NCBI RefSeq assembly: GCF_020509005.1
Contig: NC_063020.1
Location: 248,001 to 312,000 of the forward strand
Reading direction: 5' to 3'
Length of the DNA stretch: 64,000 bases
DNA from: Fulvia fulva
Lineage: Eukaryota; Ascomycota; Dothideomycetes; Mycosphaerellales; Mycosphaerellaceae
Position numbers and translations under genes: made by a program. The notes beneath the pieces were generated by a model. That model was given only the letters and a program-made list of their open reading frames with translations. It was not told the DNA's origin and searched no databases. Position 1 is the stretch's first letter. Every line of letters begins with the position of its first letter. Positions 1 to 10,385 of this stretch are shown here, piece by piece.

Positions 1-63
1 TCAAGCTGCGGGTGCTACCCTTCGCTCATTTCAATAAGGACGGAGGTCTTTCAACATATCATT

Positions 64-690
64 TTAGTTGCCCCGTAGGATCTCGAGGTAGATAAAAAGC
101 ATACAGGTAATCAAAGCTACTCGTGCTTGCTGCCTGCTGTTATCGAACAAGAAGGCTGGCTCCAGATGATGTATAGCTTTGTTGTAGTGGCTGAGCATGG
201 ATCTCTCGTCGCTGCTGGGTTCGCCTGGCGAGTGCTTCACCTTGTAGGCACAGCCAAGAGCTAGGACTGCATTTAAGACAGCCTGCTCACTGTCGCAGGC
301 TTGCAGTATTAGTGTGTCCCAGAAATGCGAGCCGAAGAGACCAGGTAGCTTGACAGAAGTGTGGCAAGTGCACCACTCCAGGTAGCCTCGCTCTTGCGTG
401 TTCAGAGAGCTCTTCCGCGAGACTTCTATGGCAACACTCGTCTGTATAGTTTCAGGCATGCGATGTCTCCCTTCGCTCCAGATCCCGTAGCCATCACAGT
501 TCCGGCCAGTACTGAGGCACCGGGTACAAGAAGGATGAGCCTCATCGCACCTGACTTTGCGGAACTTGCAGGTAAGACAGCCCGTCTTAACCTTCTTCTT
601 TGGTCGCCGCGCAGTATCGTCTACTCCTGAGGGTCCGTCATCGGTGGTCCTTGATCCACGTCTGATTGCTAGAGCGCTACCGGTGGGCAT
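64..690 (-). pseudogene. Zn(II)2Cys6 transcription factor, N-terminal part only (truncated)
   Basis: The 208-codon frame starts with a basic stretch and, at about residues 37-65, has six cysteines spaced C-x2-C-x6-C-x6-C-x2-C-x6-C with KFRKVR between the second and third. This is the fungal binuclear zinc cluster that binds DNA. The following residues resemble the start of the fungal-specific regulatory domain (about 105-208), including a hydrophobic helix just before the end. Proteins of this family usually have 400-800 residues, so this one is far too short. The frame ends at TAA (64-66), and the continuing frame meets TGA at 31-33 and 1-3. No GT donor lies before the first stop. The stops could come from CAA-to-TAA and TGG-to-TGA changes, as RIP would make. 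I read it as a truncated or decaying gene; an unusual intron reaching past the left edge is possible. Confidence 0.6.
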
Positions 691-1707
691 GGTGGCAAGG
701 TGGAGTAGAGCAGCTCGTGAGCACTCAGCGACAGAATGAGCGTGGAGTCAGCCATGTTGATAGTAAGAGATGCAGAAGGTTGAGGAAGGCTAGAAAGTCA
801 TGCTCGATCGTGATATCTGAGACCCAGCACGAAGGTTACGCACGATCCCGGTATTGAGTCTGATTTGCTCGCTCGGAAGCCCGTCGACTTGATTCGCTGC
901 TTGCCTGGTTCGGACCCGCTTGACAAGAGCGGCAATTTAAGGTTTTGCACTGTCTGCTTGCAGAAGTCATAGTTTCGGTTACATCACATCGTCTCTTCTT
1001 CCAACTTTGTCCTTGAGAACATTTGATGGCCATGTCTCAAGCCAGCTGCGGCCGTAGGGACATAGCCAAGCGGGTGGAAGCCAACAAACGCAATATCGAT
1101 AAGATGTTGTCCATGGTAGTAGCAAACATGGTACTGTTGGGGTCCTAGACATTGGAGCGGGATTGTCAACCGTAGTGTAAGCCGGGGAACAGCAATCGCC
1201 ATGAAGAAGCCGGTGATCCAAAAGAAGACTTTTATGAACCACTCTGCCAGGGACGCGCTTGTCACGCAAGGTCCAAAGCTGATGCCTGCGTGCAAAACAC
1301 ACTGGAATGGTGACATTGCAATCGGAGGCTATGTTGAGCAAGAGGCAATACCGCGGCGATGTACTAACAAGGATCAGCGGGACCACAATTGTAGCCTTAA
1401 GCTTGATCCTTTACCATGACTGACCTATAGCTTTGCCGGCCAGAACGTCGACCTCTCATCCAGACTGCCTACTGCCTATCGTCGTTCACCCATCTCCATA
1501 CCATCACAGCCGGCAGTTTGATGCCCTCCGCGTTTAAAGAGCAGCGCTGTCTTTCAGTCCGAGTCCACGGTCGCCGCGACACCAGCCGTCCACAGTACTA
1601 TGACAATCACCAGCCCTCAAGAAGCAGCACTCCCACTCTCCTTCCAATACAACTCATATCTCTCCACATTCGCCGCCTTCATCTTCACCATCGCCCTGGC
1701 AAGCGTC
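691..1707. other. intergenic, no supported gene
   Basis: Short overlapping frames occur on both strands. The longest on the minus strand (979-1386 and 984-1316) overlap in different phases. The second contains one hydrophobic stretch (about residues 26-45) that could be a membrane segment. I recognise no family, and no splice pattern joins them into a longer protein. The stretch probably holds the promoter of the regulator at 64-690 and the 3' end of the gene at 1708-2713. Confidence 0.4.
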
Positions 1708-2713
1708 TCATCCCCATCCAAAAAAAAGCGGCGGATCATCCCCAATCTGCGCCAAAAAGTACCCATTCCCCCCGCCAAACTTCATCCTCACATTGATATG
1801 CTTCTTGACCTTCTCCCACACTAAACTATTCGGCTCATAGTCAGCATTCCTCGCCAGCGGCAGGTCGCGGGCTTCGTCGGAGAGGGCGTCTTCGAAGTTG
1901 AGGTATGCCTCCTCGCGGCCGGCGCCGCGGGGAAGGTCTTTGGTGTTGTAGGCGACGATCCAGAGGACCGAGTTGACGAATTTGGGGGCTTTGATGAGTT
2001 TGCGGCGTTTGTTCTTTCTGGGGGACGATTCGAAGTGTTGGGGGCCTTTGGGGACGGCGAGGCGTTTGAAGGCTGTTTCGGGCTCGCGGAGTTTGGGGTT
2101 CTTTTTCATGTCTTCTATGCACATTTTGACCATTTTGAGGAGGATCACCTATGTAGTGATTAGTGATTGGGCGGTGACCGTGTGGGAGTGGCGAAGCGCA
2201 CGCACTTGTCGGTGGAAGGTATCGAGAATCGGACGCCTGCCGGTGCTGTCATCGTTGGGCTCTGCCAGGTTGGCGAGTTGACTGGTATTTGGTTAGCTTC
2301 AGTACGTTCATCGAGCGGCTAGCCACTTACTGCACGGGTGGCTGCTGGAACTCCTTCCACAAAGCGGTGCACTTTGCAAGAATGAACCTCAAGTGCCAGC
2401 TGTTGTGCTTGTTCTTATCCATCATCCAGAACTTGGGCTGACCACCCTCCGGGCACAACACTTCACCTTGCCACACGAGCGGCCCGTCTTCCTGGATGTC
2501 GCCGATCTCGTCGCGGAGGAAAGTGTGGATTTGTCTGAGCATGCGGCGGAGATCGCGGTAGGAGATGTTCATGATCATGATGAGGTCTTTCTGCGTGGAC
2601 TCGGACTTGATGGTCAGGCTCATGAGTTCATCGGTGGTCAGCTCAGGGAAGCCATTGCGCTTGAGGTGATCTGTGGGCTGTTGCCCGCGCTCTTCGTCGC
2701 TGGTGTCGCTCAT
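1708..2713 (-). CDS. unrecognised three-exon protein (299 aa)
   Basis: Three minus-strand exons join in one frame: 2713-2331, 2281-2206 and 2148-1708. They total 900 nt, 299 residues plus a TGA stop. Intron 1 (2330-2282, 49 bp) has a GTAAGT donor, a CTAACC branch site and a CAG acceptor. Intron 2 (2205-2149, 57 bp) has a GTGCGT donor, a CACTAATC branch site and a TAG acceptor. Phase is kept across both junctions, which strongly supports the model. I chose the ATG at 2713 (protein starting MSDTSDEE) over an in-frame ATG at 2776 because it begins the soluble charged part. The protein is hydrophilic, with an acidic N-terminus, a basic lysine/arginine patch near the middle (around KNKRRK), and no signal peptide or membrane segment. 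I do not recognise the family. Confidence 0.7.
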
Positions 2714-2735
2714 CGTGGCGTGATGGGGGCGGGTA

Positions 2736-3461
2736 GTGGCGAGGATGCTGTATGTTTGGACATTGGATATGAGCAAGAGTGAGCTATTGTCACAGGTGAG
2801 AATGTTGCCGTCAAGTGAAGTCCGCCATAAAAGTGATGGATGTTTGTTGTTTACCCGAACTGAGTTTTTCAGCTTCCTTTACGCTCATATGTCGCTAAAG
2901 CTGAAACGTCCAACGGCCGTTTGCATCACTTTCAGCTTCACTTCTTCTCACGAGCCGAACATTCTCGATTCCGGTGTGTTCATGTCTCGACTGCACCTAC
3001 ATATCAGCATGGGCCTTTGCGCGGCGATCGTCTCGACCCTAGGCTGGACCTCACTACATGTCTCTCGGTCGTCTCGTTGCATTCTCCGGCAATGTCCCCA
3101 TGACTGCATGCACGGCTCGTCTGACCAGACGCTGCTCCGCTCAGATTGCAGCAACAGGACGTCGCTCTGGTCATCAACGCGCCAGTTTTCTTCCAGGGCC
3201 ACGAAGAACAAGACGCTTGAGATTCCGGACCACTGGCTGATGGGCATCGAAGTGCATTGCCGCAATGCTATCGGACCGGAACACCAAAGTTGTATGCCGC
3301 CTTTCCCACATGAATGGTTTCAAGCAGCCCTGCCACCAGAACTATCTTACACAAGCATGTTGGGAGTCCTTCTGAAGCCAGCGAGTAGCTTGCTGTCGTT
3401 CGATGCAGCCATGACTCGCTATACTCGATCCTTGACAGGGCTTGAGGCGGCTCTCTCATGA
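2736..3461 (+). CDS. open frame of 241 codons, coding status doubtful
   Basis: The plus-strand frame stays open for 726 nt, which is long for chance, but it begins antisense to the first exon of the 1708-2713 gene and shows no recognisable domain. Minus-strand frames of 105 and 120 codons cover the same stretch in different phases, so the strand is not settled. Cysteine and serine content is high in the middle. It could be a lineage-specific gene, part of a spliced gene, or noise. Nothing else is visible between about 2780 and 3700. Confidence 0.2.
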   Translation: MARMLYVWTLDMSKSELLSQVRMLPSSEVRHKSDGCLLFTRTEFFSFLYAHMSLKLKRPTAVCITFSFTSSHEPNILDSGVFMSRLHLHISMGLCAAIVSTLGWTSLHVSRSSRCILRQCPHDCMHGSSDQTLLRSDCSNRTSLWSSTRQFSSRATKNKTLEIPDHWLMGIEVHCRNAIGPEHQSCMPPFPHEWFQAALPPELSYTSMLGVLLKPASSLLSFDAAMTRYTRSLTGLEAALS

Positions 3462-3708
3462 ATGTTCCAGTCCATATCATGACGATCCTTCCAGCGGACT
3501 TCCGAGGACGATCTGGAGTCGTGTTGATGTCGCAGGATTTCGGGTCATTCTCGTGTCGACAGGGGTATTCTACATATCCCGCAAAAGGGCCAGGACAACT
3601 CGGACCCTGCCCCACCAAATTAGTTAGCAACTTGATCTTTACAGTCCCATTATCTCATTTTGACCTCACCGTCGCGAACCTCACAATGAAGCCTTGATAT
3701 TAGTGGTA

Positions 3709-4892
3709 TAGACCAATCTGAGGTGTAGCTATCCAGCGTAGCAATCAGCTTGTCCGGACACCTTGCCGTTCTTACGCGCTCGCTGCTCGAATATGGCCCC
3801 CCTTACCAACCAGGACCGCAATCTCATTCAACACTGCCTTGACGACGATTGGAAGGGTCCTGAAGTGGTGAAGCTGTTGCTAGGTGACAATAGAGGCACG
3901 CGGACTGCCATCTACAACCTGATCAAGAGATGGAAGGATACTGGCACCGTGATTCCTGCGAAAGGTGGACGGCCGCGCGTGATTACGCCTGCTATAAGGG
4001 ACTTCTTGGAGGGTGTATTAGCGGAGCGAAGCACATACTGGTGTGATGAGCTGTAGGTGATGCTGGCGGAGGAGTATGAGGTGTGGGTGTCGTGTGATAC
4101 GATCGAGCGGTTGCTAGAGGATACGACCTTCACGAACAAGGTGTTGTCGAGGTTTGCTAAGCAGCGAGATCTTGTCGTACGGTCGATGTTCGAAGGGCTC
4201 CTACATAGCTACTGGCCATATCAGTTAGTGTATATAGATGAGACATATTGTAGTGATAAGGTCACTCACCGGCGCCGTGGATGGGCGCCTAGAGGCATGC
4301 CTACGTACGACAAACAGCACCTTCACTATAGTGAGCGATATAGCCTGCTGCCGGCCTACACCCTCGACGGATACCTCCCCAACCCCCTTATTAAGCAGGG
4401 CAGTGTCAAGAAGCAGGACTTCATCGCGTAGTTGGTGGTAGACGTGTTGCCGTGGTGTGAGCCCTTTCCAGGCCGTTGCTCGGTGATAGTGATAGATAAT
4501 TGCGCAACGCACGGCCGTGTCGAAATAGAAGAGATGTGCTTCGAATATAGTGTCAGGCTGCTCTTCCTACCGCCCTATTCGCCGGACTACAACCCCATCG
4601 AGAATACCTTCCGCCTGTTGAAGCTGTGGATGAGGCGCCATTGGCGGCGGTGCCCTGAATACGGTGATGTTGGTTAGTATGAGAAGTTCGAGCTGTTCTT
4701 AAAGGAAGCATGTGAAGGGTGGGCTAAGGGGACGGATCACGCGAGTCTCTTTCGTAGCTGCTATGTGCTTGATCAGCCCTACGACTATATAGCGGACGAC
4801 ACAGACATGCTATGAAGGTGTACGAGGGCGCAAAATGAAGCGACGAAACGACTCTATGATATAGGACAACGTGTATATACCTCACTGTCGTA
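3709..4892 (+). mobile_element. Tc1/mariner-like DNA transposon, decayed
   Basis: A single transposase frame (3793-4815) fills most of the interval. Outside it, short imperfect inverted ends can be seen: a TGAGGTGTA core at about 3718-3726 faces TATACCTCA at about 4876-4884. TA dinucleotides sit just outside (3709-3710 and 4891-4892), as expected for insertion at TA. The total of about 1.2 kb is normal for Tc1-like elements. The ends are inferred from weak matches and may be off by tens of bases. Confidence 0.5.
3793..4815 (+). pseudogene. Tc1/mariner-type DDE transposase with three in-frame TAG stops
   Basis: The 340-codon frame begins MAPLTNQDRN. It has an N-terminal helix-turn-helix region (about residues 1-75, with a KGGRPRVIT linker) and a DDE_3-type catalytic domain. 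The first acid lies in VYIDETYC, the second in VIDNCATHG, and the third in SPDYNPIENTF near the end. TAG stops interrupt the frame at 4054, 4429 and 4675. All three can be explained by CAG-to-TAG changes, and there is no frameshift. The enzyme would have cut and pasted the element in the nucleus; it is now dead unless the stops are read through. The ATG at 3793 is preferred over 3763 because similarity to the family starts there. Confidence 0.8.
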
Positions 4893-5482
4893 GTGTTGCT
4901 GCTTTCCCAAGGCGATGTTTTTCGCCTAAACTCCAGCATACCACGGCGGCTGTCGCCGTGCCAAGCTTATAAGCCCGGTACGGAAAGTCTCAAAACAGCT
5001 GCACAATGTTGCTATCTACAACGCATGTTTTCATGTATTTATTTTTCCTAATGTCCAAAGTAGCATCATCGGTAGAGTCTACAAAAAGAATCGTGATAAT
5101 CGGTGCAGTATTCATGTTGTTGTCGCAATTGGTGTAAAAAATCCTGCTAGCCCGAGCCGCTGAGCTTCGCAGGCGAGGCTCAAAAGCTAGGCTGGCCGGG
5201 AACTTTGTAGTCGACCTAACAACATCACAACTACTGTACCGATTGACGCGATTCTTTTCTTGTGATATACCGACAGGCCTGGTTCGACAGTTAGGAAAGT
5301 ATATATAACAAAGAAATGTGCGTGAGTGTGTGTTGTCAAGGGTGCAACATTGGGACTTTTCCCCGGCGCTAGTCTCGGCTGCTTCCGAGTATCGGTCCGA
5401 CTACGATGCTACGGCCAGCTGTGCTTCGAGTATGGCCCTCAAAAACCACCTCTAGCTAGCAGCGACAGTGAGGTGCATCCAC
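4871..5482. repeat. 20-bp inverted repeat pair (4871-4890 and 5463-5482)
   Basis: The 20 bases at 4871-4890 and the reverse complement of 5463-5482 agree at 17 positions, including the run CCTCACTGTCG. The left copy coincides with the putative right end of the Tc1-like element. The right copy may be the end of a second related element or of a small non-autonomous one (about 0.6 kb between the pair). The DNA between (4891-5462) shows no gene. Confidence 0.45.
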
Positions 5483-5651
5483 AACACCATTAAAAATACA
5501 CTGCATACGCCTTCTGTATATTTCGACAATGCTCAACAACCTCCTACAAACCGCTTGTTCATATGTGTTGTGGTTGTGATATGCGAAGCCCAAACTTTTT
5601 CGATATCGTCCCAAGCGTATGTCGCCTACATAATCTTCCGCAGTGCCCAAG

Positions 5652-7993
5652 TTAGTTGCTAAAGTTACTATCCTCATTATTAGAGTCAGCAATATCACCG
5701 TTCTCTTTACCGGTGAGGTATAACGACAACACCTTCAATATCACCTTACGAACACTACGTTATGGTATCACCTCTGCTAGGTGTTCCTCGGTCTCGTTCT
5801 TCACTATATAAAGGTCCCAATAGTCCTCTACGAGCTTGTCGCGAGCCTTGCGGAGTACAAGGTCTATATCGACCTCACGACGGCGTAACTAGTTACAGAA
5901 GTATATGACCTACGAGCGGTCCTTCAACATAGCCTTCAACAACGGCGGTACAGGTGAAGAGCGATCTACTATAACCGGCGGTGTAGAAGCTTATAGTAGA
6001 TGTTGCTGCTAATATAGCGGTGGATAGAACGGCGGCGGTGGATACGTATATAGATACGGCGGCTGTTGATACACTGCTTGCTGCTGAACAACACTAACAG
6101 GTGTTGATGAAGGGGAAGGTGTATCCGGTGTTGCCTTCTTGCTTCGAAACCTCGTAGCGACCTTGTGCATCTTCCTTACCTTCTCGGCAATAGTAGTAGG
6201 TAGTCCTTCCTTGAGAAGGGCGATAGCATCAGGCTTGCCAGCGTACTTGTCGATGAGGGCATACCACTCATTCATGTGACTGCCGAGAATAGCGTAGTGT
6301 TCACCGTCTTCTACAAGGCAGCCAACATGACCCTGACCGCTGAACTTGACGTTGTTGCACTGCCTGTCAGAACACTTGTATAAGCCCACGATATCACGAT
6401 AGTCTTCCACCTTCGTAGAGAGCTTCTTAACAATAGCCATATTGGCCCTAGTAAGAGCTTTCTTGCTTGGACGCTTCGGGTCTGCTGCTGGAGGTGAAGA
6501 CGGCTCGTCGAATGTCTCCTTGCTTCGTATAGGCGGTGATGAGGACAGGACCTCAGTGGCTATGTTGTGCCACTTCTCCGTGATGTGAATAGTTAGTGTA
6601 TGCTTCTTATCATACAGTCGTAGCAGTGGCAATAGATTGAACTGCCAGTCAGTGATATCACTCAACTGGAAGTGGTCCTCTTGCTGAGGGCGCCCGTGCT
6701 TTTGAGACAATAGCTTGCCAACACGTTGCTGCAGGAAGAAGTGTATACCCTTCTTGGTTGCATACTTCTCGACGAGCTTCTCGTTGTCTTCGAAGAGCTT
6801 CATTATCAGTGTAGATTCACCGGTCTATACGCGTGTTGCAGCAGGCAGTGACTTGTCCAAGAAGCTAAGCGCCGTAGTGATGCGAATAGGCTCTGCAGCA
6901 GAGCTTGGAGCCGGTGTCGAGGTGGCTGTCGAAGCCACCGGAGTAGCTTGCAAATCGGCGACTTTCGTCGACGGCTGTTGTGACTGCGTTTCTCGCTCGA
7001 TTTGGTCCATACTTTTTTGAGGTTGTTCTCCTGATTGCGTAGATGAATCCTGTGTCTTCCTGGGGTTTTTTGACCGTGTGGGTGGCTGCTTTCCTTATGT
7101 CGAAGGTGTTGGCCGTTTACGCTGTTGCGCCGGCTGCTTTCCGCCGATCTTGAGCGTCACTCGCGGCTACTGAGGAGCTTGCTAAGGAGCCTACTAAGCA
7201 GCCTGCTGAGGAGCCTCGGCAGTGTCGCCCTTCTTAGCACTGCTAGCAACGGGTGTAGGGTATATTGGAAGGGCCTTTTTAGGCGCAGATCTAGCCTTCT
7301 TCGATACCTGCTGCCCACCGGGGTGAGGTGTCTGTCGCTGCTGCTGCTCTTGAGCCTGCAATTGAGACTCTAGCGCATCTTCCTCAGCAGCCTGGCTACG
7401 AGTCCTCATGTTCTGAACCAGCCCTATACACCCTCGATTCAAATCGTCCTCAGTACTGTCACTAGTGATATTGCTGTTGATATATTGAGGCTCTGACTGT
7501 GTCGTCCACCACCTGCTATCGCGTTGCAATGCGTCTTCCACGGGATCATAGGTTTGAGGATATTCTGGCAAATCCTGCTCTTCAGACTCGTATTCCGTCT
7601 CTTCATCCAAGAACTGCTCGTCCCACTCTTTCTGTGTATAACAGGTGTATCAATCGGTGGCGCAGGCGGCAGCGAGAAGTCCAATAGGCGTTGTGTCTGT
7701 ATGGTGGGTGTAGCGACAGGTGAATGACCTGGTGGAAGTGGAAGTGGTGACGAGGAGACGCGGGCTTGCACTTCAGCGGGTTGCGCAACTTGCGACAGTG
7801 GTGCATACGACGGCCTGACTGGATCAACAGATACAACAACTTCAGGCGCATCAGATGAACACTCAATGAGCATGATAGGACTGCTGTATATAGAGAAACA
7901 AGGTGGTGGTGGTGTATTGCTATGGAATCTTGAAGTTTGGTGACCCGGGCCAAATTCGTCCAGACCCTTTTGCGGGCTTGAATATGTAATCAT
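5652..7993 (-). pseudogene. large Q/P-rich gene of unknown function with about 11 in-frame stops and one frameshift
   Basis: Reading leftward from the ATG at 7993, one frame can be followed to a TAA at 5652-5654, about 780 codons. It needs one single-base frameshift near 7640-7660 and the reading of about eleven stops: five between 7196 and 7010, one at 6825, and five between 6011 and 5700. All are TAG or TAA and could be former CAG or CAA. Between the stops the frame is clearly protein-like. It has an S/P/Q-rich N-terminal third, then an acidic block, then a structured part (about 6800-6150) with a possible zinc site C-x4-C followed by a third Cys and HY, then a PPPPFYPP tail, then a charged helical C-terminus. 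The family is not recognised. It could be the cargo or protein of a transposon starting near the inverted repeat at 5463. Confidence 0.6.
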
Positions 7994-8515
7994 TGTGTTG
8001 TTTTCATTTCGCGAAGTCGCTGCGGTGCTTCCACCTCCTGCACAGCATCATCATCAAAGAGCCCACAGTACCAACACGGTATGTATCACACCAATACCCT
8101 CGACGCTGTTGACGATGCGATGATGTTGGTGAGGGAATCAGGATTACGACATGAACAAAATGAAGCTTTTCAATGTCCGGGTTTCCCGTGTCAAAGGCGG
8201 AGATCCTTGGCAGGTGCTGACAACAACACTGCAGCAACGACTCGACGGCCCATCACAGATACCTGAAAGAGTATTGAAAGGCTGCGTCGGAGTCGTACAG
8301 GCCATTCTGATGGGTTGATGCCGATGCATGTTCCCAGCACTCTCCACATCGACCGAAAGTCAGCACGCTGGACTTCGTGAGAATTGACCCGGGCATCTGG
8401 ATCATTTGCTGTTCCACCCCTCCCTCGTCCTCCGCTGTCATGGAAAGACTACTCACAAGACTACTTGCTCTCGGGCAAGCGCCGCTTCTCCCCACTGTAG
8501 GTTACTCAGCTCACC
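7994..8515. other. intergenic region between two divergent genes
   Basis: No supported gene. The stretch separates the minus-strand broken gene from the plus-strand pectinase and should contain the pectinase promoter. I see no clear TATA box or repeat. Confidence 0.4.
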
Positions 8516-10144
8516 ATGCTTCCACTCAGCCTCCTCACAGTCCTGCAGGCAGCGTCTACAGCCGCTTCGGCCTTGTCCACAGCAGCCTCGCCACCAGACA
8601 TCCCGGAGAACCACTGGACACCTGACAGACCCGATCCATATGTTTGCGAGTATCTCGGCTTGAACGGCTGCTGGGCACCGTCTCAGCCTGGTGATGGCAC
8701 GCCATACATGCACGATGGCAACTGGCCGAAGAGATCCAAGACATGCACCGTAGAGGCAAGTGGCAACCCCACTGCAGACGACGCGCCAGCGATCCTAAAG
8801 GCCTTTGCCGACTGCAAAGAAGATGGCCATATCATCTTCGAAAACACCACTTACTACATCGGCACAGTCATGAACACTACCGGACTGCGCGACGTTGACA
8901 TCGAAGTTCGCGGAACATTACTATGGGACACCAACATTCCATACTGGCTGGCAAACTCGTTACCGATTGGCTTCCAGAACCAGACTTCCGCTTGGCATCT
9001 CGGTGGCGAACGCATACACTTCTATGGACACGGCTACGGCACACTGGATGGCAATGGCCAAGCTTGGTATGACTTCAACCAAGGTATCTCGAACCGCCAT
9101 GGTCGACCGCATGCGATTTTGATTGAGAAGACGAAGGATAGTGTGATTGAAGGTCTGCGCTTCATCAAGTCGCAGATGTGGACCATGACTGTGGCTCGGT
9201 CGGAACGAGTTCTTTTGCAGGACATTTATGTGAGTGTGAACAGTCGAAGACGTCGAATCTTGAAGACCAGCCTGCTACACCACGTGCCCAGTACTGGCTG
9301 TTCAGACATTAATCGAGCTTAGCTGACACTGTAACCAGGTCAACAATACAAGCGAAGATCGTGACTTCAGATCAAATGTCAATACCGGTGAGTCCGCAGG
9401 AGCCGGTGCAGTGGCGTATTATGGCTGACAATACTGAAGACGGCGTCGACACCGTCTACACTGACAGCATCACCTTCCTCCGCTGGACCATCGACAACGG
9501 CGACGACGGCATCTCCATGAAACAAAACAGCACAAACATCTACATCGCCGATTGCGACATCTATCATGGTACAGGTCTCGCAATGGGAAGTATTGGCCAA
9601 TATCCTGGCCAAATCGAAATCATGGAAAACATCACCGCTGAGAACATTCGCTGCTACAACACCGCTTACGGAGCGCGAGTGAAGACCTGGACTGGTGTGC
9701 CGAAAGGCGAGCCACCGAATGGCGGAGGTGGTGGTCTAGGCCATGCCAAGAATATCACGTTCCGCGACTTCACCCTTGATAATGTTAATCTTGCGTGGGC
9801 GATTTCGCAATGCACGAGCTATAATGGTGAACGCGGTGATTGTGGGACGAGCAAGTTCAAAGTACGTCATGCCACTAAAGCATCATGGATCCGAGCATGA
9901 GAGTACTGACGCTTCATAGGTTGAAGACATGAACTGGGGCAACGCCAACGGCACTCTGAGAGGCGATCGGGTCGCAACACTATGGTGCTCCGAGGCGGCA
10001 CCATGCACTGGTATCAACCTCTTCAACAACACGCTATGGGCACTGGACCAGAACATTCCTTCGTTCTCGTACTTGTGTGAAGGTGTCGAGAGCACGGAGA
10101 ACTTCAATTGCACGCATCAGTGCAATGGCGATTGTCCCAAGTAG
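8516..10144 (+). CDS. secreted GH28 polygalacturonase-like pectinase, four exons (469 aa)
   Basis: Exons are 8516-9229, 9339-9387, 9440-9861 and 9920-10144. Introns begin GTGAGT, GTGAGT and GTACGT and end in CAG, AAG and TAG. The joined frame is 470 codons including TAG. The protein starts with a signal peptide (about residues 1-19) and continues as a right-handed beta-helix of glycoside hydrolase family 28. Catalytic residues are all present: N253-T-D255-G, D276-D277, H297-G and R334-x-K336, with the D-to-DD and DD-to-H spacing of known polygalacturonases. The NTDG motif forms only when intron 2 is removed, which confirms the splice sites. It should hydrolyse galacturonan linkages in plant pectin outside the cell. 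The unusual N-terminus with extra cysteines suggests an exo-acting or rhamnogalacturonan-type member. The start lies in a good context (CACCATG). Confidence 0.88.
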
Positions 10145-10195
10145 TAGCTAGCTAGCTACATAACATGATCCAAAAACAGAACACCTACGCTAACC

Positions 10196-10385
10196 TTACA
10201 TACTTCCAGCTTGACCCATAAAGCCCACAGCACCCAGAAACGCCGTTGGCAAAACTGCATTCCTGCTCTCAGTCAGAGCCCGAGTCACAATCATCGAAAC
10301 CCACCATGCCACGGCAAGCTCCAACCCGTATAGCGTCTCGGATGAACCCCATAATGTCCACGGCTCTGCAAGCCCATAAACATTC
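10196..10385 (-). CDS. short hydrophobic terminal exon, unknown protein
   Basis: On the minus strand a 63-codon frame follows a plausible acceptor (a CACTGAC branch site, then CCAAG, at about 10398-10386) and ends at TAA 10196-10198. Its C-terminal half is hydrophobic and could be one or two membrane segments. The upstream exon is uncertain; an overlapping minus frame (10269-10727) starts with a His/Thr/Pro-rich stretch and may carry it. The acceptor and the first 35 or so bases of the exon are repeated at 11082-11132, which argues the site is functional or recently was. Family not recognised. Confidence 0.3.

Noticed and set aside
984..1316. Possible membrane protein on the minus strand
   Set aside because: Only one hydrophobic stretch, no recognisable family and overlapping frames of similar length; not enough to call a gene.
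1518..1796. 92-codon plus-strand open frame
   Set aside because: Low-complexity Ser/His/Pro content overlapping the antisense of the last exon at 1708-2148; no splice or domain support.
5652..7993. TAG/TAA read as glutamine (stop codon reassignment)
   Set aside because: The intact genes here (pectinase, chromovirus, LINEs) end at ordinary TAG/TAA/TGA stops. RIP-type C-to-T change explains the CAR-to-TAR pattern.
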